Positions 15,987 through 25,486 of a stretch of 64,000 nt of DNA are shown here, in pieces. The stretch's first letter is position 1. Each line of letters opens with the position of its first letter. Below the pieces are notes generated by a model. The model saw only the letters and a program-made list of their open reading frames with translations. It had not been told where the DNA came from and did not search any database. This stretch comes from VXYL01 sp965199945. GTDB lineage: Bacteria; Pseudomonadota; Gammaproteobacteria; Pseudomonadales; Azotimanducaceae. A program made the translations under genes and the position numbers. The stretch lies in the NCBI GenBank assembly GCA_965199945.1, contig OZ241354.1:1364001-1428000 (forward strand), written 5' to 3'.

Positions 15987-17900
15987 ATGGAACCCATCGC
16001 GCGCTGGGAAGTGCGACGCCGGAAACCCTATGCCGGCGGCCAATCATTTGGCGACCACGGCGCGTTCGAGATCGTCGAGGGCGTCGTCCACTACGCCGCG
16101 GCGCCGGACGATCCGCGCAACGCCGGCATCGTCGATCTGGCCCTCGCGCCGCGCGGCGACGACGGCATGGTGTCCTTCAGCGGCGACTTCACATTGGTGG
16201 CGCCGGCTCGCCACCCGGCGGGCAAGCTCCTCGTGGACGTGCCGAACCGTGGCCGGCGCTTGTGCTACTCGATGTTCAACCGCGCCGCGCCGGAGGCGCT
16301 GCAGGAGGACCCGTGCGCTCCGGGCGACGGCTTCCTGTTTCGCCGTGGCTTCGCGGTGGCGAGCATCGGCTGGCAGTGGGACGCGCCGGGCTTGCGCTTG
16401 GACGCGCCGCCTGCGCTCTCGGGCGGCAAGGCCATCGAAGGGCAGGTGGTGTGCCGAGTGCAGCCCGGCAGCGATCGCGCTTTCGTATCCTTCGGGCAGC
16501 TCGGCGAGGTGGCCTATCCGCCAACGCGCCTCGACGACGAACAGGCGCGCTTGTTCGTGCGCGACGACGACATGGCGCCGCAAGTGGAGATTCCCCGCGC
16601 CGCCTGGCGCTTCGGCAGAACTGTCCGCCGCAACGGCGAGGTGGCGTTCGAGCCGAGCAGGCGCTTCATCCACAAGGACGGCGGCTTCGAGAAGGGGCGC
16701 ATCTACACGCTGACGTATCGGGCGCGCAATCCGCGCGTGGTCGGCTGTGGACTGCTCGCGCTGCGCGACGCCGCGGCGAGCCTGCGCGCTGGCGAGGGCC
16801 CAATCGAGTGCGCCTTCGACCAGGTGTTTGGATTCGGCGCGTCGCAGACCGGCCGCGCGCTGCGCCATCTGCTGCACCTCGGCCTGAACGGCGACGCGGC
16901 CGGCCGGCGCGTCTTCGACGGCCTGCACATCCACATCGCCGGCGGCCAGCGCGGCGACTTCAACCACCGCTTCGCGCAGCCGTCGAGCGCCGGCGCGGCC
17001 GCCCTCGGCCAGCGCTTTCCCTTCGCCGGCGCAACAATGCAGGATCCTTTGACCGGCGAACGAGATGGGCTGTACCGCCGCACGGAGTCCGCCGGCACGA
17101 TGCCGAAGGTGATCGCCACCAATACCTCTTGGGAGTATTGGCGCGGCGACGCGGCGCTCATCCATGTCGCGCCGGACAGCAGCGCCGACTTTCCGGGCCA
17201 CAGCGCGGAACGCAACTACCTGCTCGCTGGCACGCAGCACATCGGCGGCGTTCTGCCCCCCACCAACGTCTTCGCCCTCACCGGCGAGAAGGCGCGGCAC
17301 ACGTTCAACGTCGTCGATCATTCGCCACTGGTGCGGGCCGCACTGGCGAACCTGAGCCGCTGGGTCGAAGGGGAGGCGCCGCCCGACTCTGCGGTGCCGA
17401 CCTTGGCCGCCGGCACGCTCGTGGAACGCGCCGACGTGCTGCGGAAGTTCGCGCGGCTGCCGGGCTTCGAGGGCTTGGACGGGGAGCGCCTCGGCGGCCT
17501 GAGGACGCTCGACCTCGGCCCCCGCGCCGCGCAAGGCATCTGCCGTTTCCCGGCAGAGGAAGGCGCTTCCTATGCGCGGCTGGTGGCCGATGTGGACGAA
17601 TCGCTGAACGAAACCGCCGGCATACGCCTGCCGGACATCGCCGTGCCGGTGGGCTGCCACACCGGATGGAATCCGCGTCATCCCGACAACGGCGGCGCGG
17701 CATTGCCGGCGGCGTTCGTGGGCTTCACGCGCTTCGCCGATCCAGCAGAACTGCCGCCGGAGCCGGATTACGAAGCGCGGGTACGGGCATGGACGCGGCG
17801 TCTGGTCGCGGTGCGCTTCGTGCTCGAGGAGGACTTCGAGGTCGTGGTGGCGAACTGCATGGCGCGCTACCGGATCGCCAGCAATGGTGGCCAGCCGTAG
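15987..17900 (+). CDS. Alpha/beta hydrolase, Abhydrolase_10 type
   Basis: 637 residues, start ATG with AGGGGAG close upstream. The nucleophile elbow is FGFGASQTGRALRHLL (Ser about residue 289). Other conserved pieces are VDVPNRGRRL, GFAVASIGWQWD, IATNTSWEYWRGDAALIHV, HIGGVLPPTN and the C-terminal PVGCHTGWNPR. Proteins of this group are large, mostly uncharacterised esterases or hydrolases found near degradation genes. No export signal is seen, so it is likely cytoplasmic. Next gene begins 12 bases after its stop. Confidence 0.8.
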   Translation: MEPIARWEVRRRKPYAGGQSFGDHGAFEIVEGVVHYAAAPDDPRNAGIVDLALAPRGDDGMVSFSGDFTLVAPARHPAGKLLVDVPNRGRRLCYSMFNRAAPEALQEDPCAPGDGFLFRRGFAVASIGWQWDAPGLRLDAPPALSGGKAIEGQVVCRVQPGSDRAFVSFGQLGEVAYPPTRLDDEQARLFVRDDDMAPQVEIPRAAWRFGRTVRRNGEVAFEPSRRFIHKDGGFEKGRIYTLTYRARNPRVVGCGLLALRDAAASLRAGEGPIECAFDQVFGFGASQTGRALRHLLHLGLNGDAAGRRVFDGLHIHIAGGQRGDFNHRFAQPSSAGAAALGQRFPFAGATMQDPLTGERDGLYRRTESAGTMPKVIATNTSWEYWRGDAALIHVAPDSSADFPGHSAERNYLLAGTQHIGGVLPPTNVFALTGEKARHTFNVVDHSPLVRAALANLSRWVEGEAPPDSAVPTLAAGTLVERADVLRKFARLPGFEGLDGERLGGLRTLDLGPRAAQGICRFPAEEGASYARLVADVDESLNETAGIRLPDIAVPVGCHTGWNPRHPDNGGAALPAAFVGFTRFADPAELPPEPDYEARVRAWTRRLVAVRFVLEEDFEVVVANCMARYRIASNGGQP

Positions 17901-17912
17901 GCGGACCGGAGA

Positions 17913-18611
17913 GTGGCATCCACCCCGAGGGCAAGCGTCGTCGTGCCCGTGCTGAACGACGCGGCAGCGCTGCGTCTGCTGCTCGCCGATCTGCGCCACG
18001 ACGAGTCCTTGACCGTCGTCGTGGTGGACGGCGGCAGCAGCGACGACAGCGTGGCCGTCGCCGAGGCCGGCGCGGACTTGGTGTGCGAGAGCTCACCTAG
18101 CCGGGGAGGCCAGCTGCGGCTCGGGGCCGATCGGGCAGCGGACGATTGGCTGTGGTTCCTGCACGCCGACACGCGAATCTCCCCGGCGGCGTTGGCGGCT
18201 TTCAGGGATGTTCGCGTCGGCCACGGCTGGGGATGGTTCGACGTGCGCTTGAGCGGCGCCGCTTGGCCATTGCGCGTTGTCGAAGCAGCCATGAATCGAC
18301 GCGCCGCGGCAACTGGCGTGGCCACCGGCGACCAAGGCATCTTCGTCCACCGCCGGCTGCTCGACGCTGTCGGCGGCGTTCCCTCGCTGCCGCTCATGGA
18401 GGATGTCGCGCTGTGCAAGGGGCTGCGGCGCATCGCCAGGCCGCGCCGTCCGCACGCACGCATCGAGACCTCGTCGCGGCGCTGGGAACGCGACGGGGTG
18501 GCGCGCACCGTCTGCACGATGTGGGGGTTGCGTTTGCGCTACTTCCTCGGCCAGCCGGCCGAGACCTTGGCGGCGCGCTACTACGGCAACGGGCTCGCCG
18601 GCGGAACGTGA
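17913..18611 (+). CDS. TIGR04283-type family 2 glycosyltransferase
   Basis: 232 residues from GTG with GGAG just upstream. The GT-A core is clear: SVVVPVLNDAAALRLLLADL, VVVVDGGSSDDS, RGGQLRLGADRAADDWLWFLHADTRI (DxD-like HAD) and GDQGIFVHRRLLDAVGG. This matches the rSAM/selenodomain-associated transferase 2 family, whose members nearly always sit next to a TIGR04282 gene, as here. The two frames overlap as GTGA. Substrates of this pair are not established; the radical-SAM partner that gives the family its name is not in the window. Confidence 0.85.
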   Translation: MASTPRASVVVPVLNDAAALRLLLADLRHDESLTVVVVDGGSSDDSVAVAEAGADLVCESSPSRGGQLRLGADRAADDWLWFLHADTRISPAALAAFRDVRVGHGWGWFDVRLSGAAWPLRVVEAAMNRRAAATGVATGDQGIFVHRRLLDAVGGVPSLPLMEDVALCKGLRRIARPRRPHARIETSSRRWERDGVARTVCTMWGLRLRYFLGQPAETLAARYYGNGLAGGT

Positions 18612-19216
18612 AGCGGCTGGCCATCTTTGCCCGCGCGCCGGTCTACGGGCGCGTCAAGACGCGCCTGGCCAAGGACATCGGCAAGCAGGCGGCGCTCGCG
18701 GCGCATCGAGAACTGCTTGCGCGGACGATGGACAACCTCGGCGCGCCGAACGACGCGTTCAAAGCGGAGCTCTGGCTCGATGGCCATTGTCCGGAGATGC
18801 GCGCGTGGCAGCGGCGGATGCCGGTGCGCCGGCAACCCGAAGGCGATCTTGGCGCGCGCATGTTGGCGGCGTTTGCAGGCGGCGCGAGCGTGGTCGTCGG
18901 CTGCGACGTGCCGCCGCTCGGCACCGGCTACGTCGCGTCAGCCCTTGATGCGCTGGCGGAAGCGGACCTGGTGCTGGGGCCCGTCGAGGACGGCGGCTAC
19001 TGCCTGATCGGGATGAACGAGCCGCGCCCGGAGCTGTTCGCGGACATTCCGTGGAGCACGGACGCGGTGCTGGCGGAGACGATCAAGGCGGCGCGCCGCC
19101 TCTCGGTGGTCTTGCTGGAAACGTTGTGGGATGTGGACGTCGCCGCGGACTTGCAGCGCTGGCGGGCGATGCAGCAGGCGAGGCGAGCGGAGGCCGTCGG
19201 TGCCGTGGGGCGTTGA
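18608..19216 (+). CDS. TIGR04282-type nucleotidyltransferase-like protein
   Basis: 202 residues, GTG start overlapping the preceding stop (GTGA). The opening AIFARAPVYGRVKTRLAKDIG is the signature of the rSAM/selenodomain-associated transferase 1 family, followed by VVVGCDVPPLG, VLGPVEDGGYCLIGM and IPWSTDAVLAETI. The fold is that of nucleotide-sugar or CofC-like transferases. Together with the previous gene it forms a two-gene unit, often found fused in other genomes. Function unknown; coupling suggests a shared modification pathway. Confidence 0.83.
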   Translation: MKRLAIFARAPVYGRVKTRLAKDIGKQAALAAHRELLARTMDNLGAPNDAFKAELWLDGHCPEMRAWQRRMPVRRQPEGDLGARMLAAFAGGASVVVGCDVPPLGTGYVASALDALAEADLVLGPVEDGGYCLIGMNEPRPELFADIPWSTDAVLAETIKAARRLSVVLLETLWDVDVAADLQRWRAMQQARRAEAVGAVGR

Positions 19217-19348
19217 ACGAGGCGCGGACGGCTTACGCCATGCATGTGGACGGTGCCAAGGCCGGCCACGAGACAACAGCGGCGCTTTGGCCGCGCCGGG
19301 GTGGGGCGGCTGGCCCTGGGCGGGCCAAACCGCCGGCGAAGCGAGTCG

Positions 19349-19537
19349 CTAGAGCGCGGCTTGGCGCTTGCGCGAGATGACGATGTTCTTGCTGCGGCCC
19401 ACTTTGTCTTGCCCACTGACGCCCATGGGAATGACCTGGATCTTGTTGCCGGACGCCAGGAACGCTTGGAGATCCCGTTCGATGGTCTTGCGCATTTCGA
19501 TGTTGTTCTGCGGCAGTTTCTTTGGTGCGCGGCTCAC
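19349..19537 (-). CDS. Small protein with SutA-like C-terminal motif
   Basis: 62 residues from a GTG with GAGGAGG directly upstream, a strong ribosome site that argues the gene is real. The core DLQAFLASGNKIQVIPM resembles the 'FLAxGGKVxEI' part of SutA, a small RNA-polymerase-binding regulator of pseudomonads, but the acidic N-terminus of SutA is missing. Highly basic tail (SRKRQAAL). The match is short, so the assignment is tentative; a basic nucleic-acid-binding peptide of unknown role is the safe description. It stands alone between convergent genes. Confidence 0.5.
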   Translation of the reverse strand: MSRAPKKLPQNNIEMRKTIERDLQAFLASGNKIQVIPMGVSGQDKVGRSKNIVISRKRQAAL

Positions 19538-19891
19538 TTGTCCTCCTCAAGCACGAAAACTCAGGCACCGCCATCTTCGCTGCGACGGCGATGTGCTCAG
19601 TGAATCGAGTGTCCGCGCTTGTGCTTCTGTACTGCTTGGCCGGTGGCCGGCTCTAGTTGCGCCAAAGGGGGCGCGTGCGCTGTTCCAGCCCGATCCTTCC
19701 CTCGGCTTCCGAGTGTAGCGCGACCGCCGCCGGCGATGCCACCCCTTTTCGATGTTTTTTTGGTTGCTTCTTGCCGGACGAGGAAGCGAGTCGAAATCCT
19801 CGAAGTCCCTTCGACATCGACGGTTGCCGATCGCGGACGCCTGGTGCATGTTCCGACGTGTGATGGCAAGGCGTGGCGCGGAGTGGCAGGC
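19538..19891. other. Intergenic region with no gene seen
   Basis: 354 bases between the divergent SutA-like gene and the TlpA-like lipoprotein gene. Frames run through it on the plus strand, but they lack a start signal and resemble nothing. A T-rich patch at about 19748-19770 is the only visible peculiarity. Confidence 0.4.
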
Positions 19892-21361
19892 ATGAACGAG
19901 GCGGGGCGGCGAAGCGGTTCGAGGCGTCTGAAATCGGCTTTGGCGGCCATTTTCGGCCTTGTCGCGCTTGCCGGCTGCGAACGGGTTGGGGGCGGGGGAG
20001 ACGCCGAAGCCGACGGCGATCCGAACTGGCGCACGGTGCAGGCGTATGTCGATCTCGACGCGGCGTGGCACGCCAGCGACAGCGAGGGGCGGGGAGCGCA
20101 TCCGCCCATCGAACTGGCGGTCGCCGCGGCGCGCGAGATCCTCGCGCAGCCGAACCACGCCAAGTACGGTGCTGCCGCAGAGTTTCTGGTGGGCCACGCC
20201 GCTGGCCTGTCCAAGACGGCGCAGGACGACGTCGCGCTTGGCATGAAGACCCTGGCATCCATCGTCGGCGCGGACTGGTCGGTGGTCGAGGGTCTCGAGA
20301 CCGATCGGCGCACTTGGCGGAACCAGATGGAAGCGCTTGCCGAAGAGCCTCCGTCGGACGACGAGAAGCGCCGGCAGGACGCGCTCCGCCGCGCCGAGCC
20401 GACGCACTATCGCGCCCTTGCCGCGGCGGCGGCCATCGTCGATGGCGGCGACCACGCCAAGCTGCGCGAGGCAGCGGAGTTTCTGGTCGAGAACGCGACG
20501 CGGCTGCACGACGGCGGCGCCTTGGTCTACAAGGGCGGCAAGGCGCTGCTCGAGCGCTTCCCGGACTACGACGGCTGGATGGCGTTGCTCGCCAAGCTGG
20601 ACAGCGTGCGCGGCTCGGCGATCCACGACGACAACATCGGCGAGCTGCTGGCGGCGTTGGCGCAAGCGAACGATCCGGCCGTCGGCGCCACGGCCCGCTA
20701 CTACTTGGCCTCGACCTTGGCCCGCGCCGCCAACCGCTTTTCGCTGGATGCCGAGGAACGCGACCGCAAGCGCCAGCGCGCCATCGACGTCGCCACTGGT
20801 CTGAGCCGCGGCGTCGAGGATGTCGAACTGCCGAGTTCAGGTGCCTACGACGACGATGGAACGCTGCTCGCTCTGACGCTGGCGCAAGCGGAGGAGCGGG
20901 TGTTGTTCCGCATCCGCCACGCCACCGCCGGCGGCACGCTGCCGGCGGCTTCCGGCGAGCGCTTGGACGGCGCCGAGGAAACCCTGGCGGCCTACGCCGG
21001 CAAGGTCGTGCTCATCGACTTCTGGGCGACTTGGTGCGCGCCGTGCGTCGCCGCCTTGCCGGAGCTTCGTGACCTCGTGGCAGAGTTGCCGAGGGAGCGC
21101 TTCGCGATCCTCTCCATCAGCGTCGATGCCGAGCGCGAGACGGTGGTCGACTTCCAGGCCGACCAGCCGATGCCGTGGGCGAACTGGCACGTCGGCGACC
21201 GCAGCGGCATCGCCAAGGCATGGGACGTGCGGGGTTTTCCGACGTACATCCTGGTCGACGAACAAGGCACCATCCTGGGCCGCACCAACAAACTCTCCGC
21301 GCCGTTCGTCGATCTGGCGCGGCGCGCGTCAACGGCAGCGAGGGCGAGCGGCGCGGCTTAG
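19892..21361 (+). CDS. Lipoprotein with C-terminal TlpA-like thioredoxin domain
   Basis: 489 residues. Start at ATG 19892 gives a clean lipoprotein signal (LKSALAAIFGLVALAGC, lipobox LAGC). Residues about 40-330 are alanine-rich helices that I do not recognise. The last 140 residues are a thioredoxin fold: GKVVLIDFWATWCAPCVAALPEL with the CxxC redox pair, and WDVRGFPTYILVDEQG with the cis-proline. It should be a periplasm-facing, membrane-anchored thiol oxidoreductase. The coupling of a long helical stalk to TlpA/ResA-type domains is seen in several bacteria; partner unknown. Confidence 0.85.
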   Translation: MNEAGRRSGSRRLKSALAAIFGLVALAGCERVGGGGDAEADGDPNWRTVQAYVDLDAAWHASDSEGRGAHPPIELAVAAAREILAQPNHAKYGAAAEFLVGHAAGLSKTAQDDVALGMKTLASIVGADWSVVEGLETDRRTWRNQMEALAEEPPSDDEKRRQDALRRAEPTHYRALAAAAAIVDGGDHAKLREAAEFLVENATRLHDGGALVYKGGKALLERFPDYDGWMALLAKLDSVRGSAIHDDNIGELLAALAQANDPAVGATARYYLASTLARAANRFSLDAEERDRKRQRAIDVATGLSRGVEDVELPSSGAYDDDGTLLALTLAQAEERVLFRIRHATAGGTLPAASGERLDGAEETLAAYAGKVVLIDFWATWCAPCVAALPELRDLVAELPRERFAILSISVDAERETVVDFQADQPMPWANWHVGDRSGIAKAWDVRGFPTYILVDEQGTILGRTNKLSAPFVDLARRASTAARASGAA

Positions 21362-21432
21362 AAGCTCGGCGCCCCTTCGGCCGCGATACCGCGACTAAGC
21401 TGTTTCCGCACGTCGGCGCCGGCTGTACACGA

Positions 21433-21470
21433 CAGCCGCGAGGGCCCGCCTGGCCCAACCCTCGCGGCTG
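21433..21470. terminator. Strong hairpin between convergent genes
   Basis: CAGCCGCGAGGG (21433-21444) and CCCTCGCGGCTG (21459-21470) form a perfect 12-bp stem with a 14-base loop, 72 bases after the TlpA-like stop and 8 bases from the amidohydrolase stop. No U run follows on either strand. It is placed to end both transcripts. Confidence 0.55.
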
Positions 21471-21477
21471 GCCGCGC

Positions 21478-23136
21478 CTACGCCGCGTTGCGCAGCACCT
21501 GCCCGGCGCAGACGCCGGTGTGTTCGTCGTCGCGCAGGGTCACGCGGCCGTTGCAGACGGTCGCCCGGTAGCCTTGGGCGCGCTGCTGGAACCGCGGCGC
21601 GCCGCCTGGGAAGTCGTGGACGATGTAGGGCTGGCGCTCTTCCAGGCGGTCGATGTCGATGACGTTGACGTCGGCCTTGCGGCCCGCCGCCAGCACCCCG
21701 CGATCCTTCAGGCCAAGCACCCGCGCCGGCTCGCCGGCGATGCGCCGCACCGCTTCCTCGAGCGAGTAGGTGCCTTTGTCGCGGTGCCAGTGCGAGAGCA
21801 CGAAGGTGGCCCAGCCGGAGTCGATCATCTGGCTCACGTGGGCGCCGGCGTCGCCGAGGCCCGGCAGCGCCCAGTCCGTGGTGATGAGCATTTCGAGGTT
21901 CTCGAGATTGACGTTGAAGCCGCGGTGGTGGAACAGCGCCTTGCCCTTGCTCTCCAGCGTCAAGCGCAGCCACGTCTCCACCGGATGTTCGCCGGCGGCA
22001 TCGGCGATGTCGGCGAGGCTTTCGTAGCGCGGCTGGGTGTAGTTCGGCCGCGCGTCCTCGCCCATGGGGTAGTAGCGCTTGGTGGTCTTCAAGACCTGCT
22101 CGTTGAGCTTTTCGTTGTCGCGCACGTCGGCCACTAGCTGGGCGCGGAAGTCCGCGTCCGCAATGGCGGCGAGGCGTTCCTCGAAGCCCATCTTGCGCAG
22201 CTCGTTCCAGTGCGGCGTGCGCCAGAAGTTGCTTGTCGAAAGGCCGCCGACGCCGCCGCCGGAGCGGGGCACGGTGACGGCCGTGATGTCCACGCCGGCG
22301 TCGCGCATGGCGGTCACCTTCTCGTCGAGAACCTGCCGGTGTTCGCCGATGGCGCTGAACAGCACGCGGCTCGACTTGCCCTGGGCCGCAAGCAGATCCA
22401 TCTCGTCCTCGACCTTGCCGAAGTTCGGCACGGTCTGCATGAGGCCGCCCTGGGCGCCGACCGCCTCGGCAATCGCCAGCATCTCGGCGCGCGATGCGAA
22501 GGTGCCGGGAATGGGCCGGCGATCCGGCAAGGTGTGGCCGGGATGCCGATTCACGGAAAAGCCTAGAGCGCCTTGGGCCACGGACGCGCCGGCCAAGGCG
22601 GCGATCTCGCGGATTTCGTCCTCGGTGGCTTGTTCCTCGATGGCGCGCTCGCCCATCACGTGGAAGCGCGTCGCGCTGTGCCCCACGAGGCCGCAGACGT
22701 TGATCATCGGCTGCAGGCGTTCGATGGAGTCCAGGTAGCCGCCGTAGGATTCCCAATCCCAGGGCAGGCCGGTGAGGATGGCGTGCTTCGGAATGTCCTC
22801 GACGGTTTCCATCATGCCGGCGAGGAACTCCCGGTCCTCTACCCGGCAGGGGGCGAAGGTGACGCCGCAGTTGCCGAGCAGGGCGGTGGTGACGCCATGC
22901 CAAGTCACCGACGTCATGTGCGGATCCCAGCCGATCTGGGCATCGAGATGGGTGTGCAGGTCGATGAAGCCGGGCGTGACGGCATGGCCGGCGGCGTCGA
23001 TCTCCTCCTTGCCGGTCTGCGCCACCGCGCCGACCGCGGTGATCGAATCGCCGTCGATGGCGACGTCCGCCTCTTGGGGCGCACTGCCCGTGCCGTCCAC
23101 GACGAGGCCGTTGCGGATTACCAGATCATGAGCCAA
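21478..23136 (-). CDS. N-acyl-D-amino-acid deacylase-family amidohydrolase
   Basis: 552 residues from a TTG start with AAGGGG 7 bases upstream. An N-terminal beta-sandwich (DLVIRNGLVVDGTGSAP) leads to the metal motif GFIDLHTHLDAQ (HxH, about residue 61), then GNCGVTFAP, GHSATRFHVMG, and the C-terminal LPGLGDAGAHVSQMIDSG with the metal-binding Asp. These are D-aminoacylase/dihydroorotase-type hydrolases that cleave amide bonds using one or two zinc ions. The true substrate could be a D-amino-acid derivative or a related amide. It is divergent from the EthD gene. Confidence 0.85.
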   Translation of the reverse strand: MAHDLVIRNGLVVDGTGSAPQEADVAIDGDSITAVGAVAQTGKEEIDAAGHAVTPGFIDLHTHLDAQIGWDPHMTSVTWHGVTTALLGNCGVTFAPCRVEDREFLAGMMETVEDIPKHAILTGLPWDWESYGGYLDSIERLQPMINVCGLVGHSATRFHVMGERAIEEQATEDEIREIAALAGASVAQGALGFSVNRHPGHTLPDRRPIPGTFASRAEMLAIAEAVGAQGGLMQTVPNFGKVEDEMDLLAAQGKSSRVLFSAIGEHRQVLDEKVTAMRDAGVDITAVTVPRSGGGVGGLSTSNFWRTPHWNELRKMGFEERLAAIADADFRAQLVADVRDNEKLNEQVLKTTKRYYPMGEDARPNYTQPRYESLADIADAAGEHPVETWLRLTLESKGKALFHHRGFNVNLENLEMLITTDWALPGLGDAGAHVSQMIDSGWATFVLSHWHRDKGTYSLEEAVRRIAGEPARVLGLKDRGVLAAGRKADVNVIDIDRLEERQPYIVHDFPGGAPRFQQRAQGYRATVCNGRVTLRDDEHTGVCAGQVLRNAA

Positions 23137-23315
23137 TTGGATTCCCCTTGCGGTTGGGTTCGACGCCCACTATGCCACATATGCCACAGGTTGCGGCGTC
23201 CCGGCGGTGCCGCGCTCGACGGATGCTCGTTCGCAGGGCGTTGCGTTTGACCGCAGCGCCGGGTCTTGGCTAGATTCCAAGGCCAACCGACGAAATAGAC
23301 GAGAGCAGCGCGACC

Positions 23316-24041
23316 ATGATCGAAACGCCCGGCGCGAAAATGATGTACCTCATCAAGCGCAAGCCCGAGACCTCCCGCGAGGAACTGGTGGCGCATTGGT
23401 TCGCCAACCACATGCCGGCCGTCATCCAAAGCCAGAAGGACGCCGAAGCGCGGCGCAGGATGCATGCCACGCGCTACATTGCCACGCTCTTCGACGCCGA
23501 TGCCTCGGGCGATCATCCTTGGGACGGGGTGGCGCAGCTGTGGTGGCCGCGCGCCCTGCCGAAGCCGGCGGCCGGCTTCGGCGCCGAACCCCGCGACACG
23601 TTCCAGCAGAAGGCGGCGCCGTACATGCCCTGGGCGACGCGCGAATACGTCGTGATGGACGGCGGCGAGCATTTGAGCACGGCGCCGCTCACCTTGAACA
23701 CGCCCTATCCGATGACGCGCTCCGGCTTCTTCAAGATGACGTTCCTGGTGGCGGCGAAGGAGGGCACGGACTACGAGGCGTTCTTCAAGCACTGGCTGGA
23801 CGTGCATGTGCCGAACGTCGCCTCGGTCATGCAGGCGGTGGCGGGCTTTCGCTACGTCGTGAGCCACAGCATCGAGCCTGCCGCCGAACCCTACGCCGGC
23901 ATGGCGGAGCTGTATTTCCACGATGCCGAGGCATGGGCCGCGTACCGGCGAACGATCAAGGCCGACGGCATGGAGCGCTGGGTGGATGGCGAACGGATGC
24001 GCGTGCTCCGCGCCCAGACCGAGATGGTGGGCATTCCGTAG
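23316..24041 (+). CDS. Tandem EthD-domain protein
   Basis: 241 residues made of two dimeric alpha/beta-barrel EthD units: MMYLIKRKPETSREELVAHWFANHMPAVI (first, from residue 9) and KMTFLVAAKEGTDYEAFFKHWLDVHVPNV (second, about 140). EthD proteins occur with P450 or other degradation enzymes, and their exact activity is not settled. ATG has GAGAG upstream. Its TAG stop abuts the GTG start of the next gene with no gap, so the two are translationally coupled. Confidence 0.8.
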   Translation: MIETPGAKMMYLIKRKPETSREELVAHWFANHMPAVIQSQKDAEARRRMHATRYIATLFDADASGDHPWDGVAQLWWPRALPKPAAGFGAEPRDTFQQKAAPYMPWATREYVVMDGGEHLSTAPLTLNTPYPMTRSGFFKMTFLVAAKEGTDYEAFFKHWLDVHVPNVASVMQAVAGFRYVVSHSIEPAAEPYAGMAELYFHDAEAWAAYRRTIKADGMERWVDGERMRVLRAQTEMVGIP

Positions 24042-24494
24042 GTGGCCGCCGAATCCCCCAAGGAAGTGGCGGAGTCGGCGAGCGCACCGCCGGCCAAGGG
24101 CCCGCCCGAGCTCAAGTGCTGGAACTGCGCCGCGTCTCTGGCCGAACTGCCGCGGCCGATCACGCGCCACATGAACTGTCCGGCGTGCTTTGAGGATCTG
24201 CACTGCTGCCGCATGTGCCGGCACTTTCGGGAGAGCGCCAGCAGCGCGTGCGACGACGAACGCGCCGAACCGCCGGTGTACAAGGAAGGCGCCAACTTCT
24301 GCGACTACTTCCGGCCGGCCGGCGACGGCTACCGACAGGGCAGGAACGAACGCCAGGCGCAGGCGAAGGCCGGGTTGAACGCGCTCTTCGCGGACCGGGA
24401 AGCGACCGACGAACGACACGCCGCACGGGCGAGCCAAGGCGCCGCATCCGAGGAAGACGACGCCCGCCGCCGCCTCGACGCCTTGTTTCGATAG
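24042..24494 (+). CDS. Cysteine-rich zinc-ribbon protein
   Basis: 150 residues from a GTG that begins immediately after the previous stop. The middle has CWNC, CPAC, CCRMC and a final C in NFCDYFRP, enough for two metal sites. The C-terminal half is charged helix (RQGRNERQAQAKAGLNALFADRE ... DDARRRLDALFR). No enzyme family recognised; a zinc- or iron-binding accessory protein is the most that can be said. It lies between an EthD gene and a PhyH gene, 6 bases before the latter, and probably belongs to their operon. Confidence 0.7.
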   Translation: MAAESPKEVAESASAPPAKGPPELKCWNCAASLAELPRPITRHMNCPACFEDLHCCRMCRHFRESASSACDDERAEPPVYKEGANFCDYFRPAGDGYRQGRNERQAQAKAGLNALFADREATDERHAARASQGAASEEDDARRRLDALFR

Positions 24495-24500
24495 CGCCTG

Positions 24501-25319
24501 ATGGTCGCCCATGCGAACCAGCTGACCGCCGAACAGGTCGAGCGCTTCCATGCCGACGGATTCCTGTTCCCGATTCGCGTGTTCGACGCGGCGCAGACGG
24601 GGCGGTTTCGGAGCCTTCTGGAAGCAGCCGAAGCCGCTGCCGTGCCGGGTGGCGAACGCGCGGCGCGCGCCGGGCTTCCGGTCACCCACGCCTGGGCCTG
24701 GGATCTGGTTCACGATCCGCGCATCGTCGAACCAATCGCCGCGGTGCTCGGCGCGAACGTCCTGCTGTGGTCGATGGACTGGTTCATCAAGGCGCCGGGG
24801 CCGTCGTTCGTCACCTACCATCAGGACGCCACCTATTGGGGCTTGGCGCCGCACCATGTGGCGACCGCGTGGATCGCGCTCTCGGATGCCGGGCCGGAGA
24901 CCGGGCCCATGCGCTTCGTGCCGGGCAGCCACCGCGGCCCGCTTCTCGATCAGGAGGAGACGTTCGCCGAGAACAACCTCCTCAGCCGCGGCCAGGAGGT
25001 GAAGACGACGGTGGACGAGACGACGACCGTGCTGGCGCCCTTGGCAGCCGGCGAGATGTCCCTGCACCATGTGCGCGTCATCCACGGCTCGGCGCCGAAT
25101 CGCACCGGCGACCGGCGCATCGGCATGGTGCTGCGGTACTGCGCGACGGACGTGCGCCAGACCAAAGTCGACGGCGACCGCGCCATCCTCGTCAAGGGGC
25201 GCGACGACTACGGCCACTTCGAGATGATCCCGCGCCCGCGCACCGACATGGGCGAGGAGGAACGCGCGCTCGCCCGCCGCCACGGCAGGACGCGGCACAA
25301 GGCGCTGATGGAGGACTGA
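24501..25319 (+). CDS. Phytanoyl-CoA dioxygenase-family (PhyH) protein
   Basis: 272 residues; a Fe(II)/2-oxoglutarate oxygenase. The iron ligands are in SFVTYHQDATYWG (HxD, about residues 113-115) and HHVRVIHGSAPNRTGDRRIG (distal His about 197, with the 2OG-binding Arg after it). GPMRFVPGSHRG between them is typical. It would hydroxylate an aliphatic substrate such as an isoprenoid or other small molecule. Third gene of the EthD/zinc-ribbon/PhyH unit, starting 6 bases after the previous stop. Confidence 0.87.
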   Translation: MVAHANQLTAEQVERFHADGFLFPIRVFDAAQTGRFRSLLEAAEAAAVPGGERAARAGLPVTHAWAWDLVHDPRIVEPIAAVLGANVLLWSMDWFIKAPGPSFVTYHQDATYWGLAPHHVATAWIALSDAGPETGPMRFVPGSHRGPLLDQEETFAENNLLSRGQEVKTTVDETTTVLAPLAAGEMSLHHVRVIHGSAPNRTGDRRIGMVLRYCATDVRQTKVDGDRAILVKGRDDYGHFEMIPRPRTDMGEEERALARRHGRTRHKALMED

Positions 25320-25486
25320 GCGCGTTCCTTTGTTGGGTGCAAACGTTCGCGTGCGGCGCACCACAGGTGCAACTCCCGCAACGACGCAACCGGTACCCGT
25401 TAAGCGAACATCCGCACCGCGAGGCGGCGGGGCAGTCGCGCCGGTGGTGTACGCTTCGCCACGTTCCTCAAGCGACGGTAAGCCGC

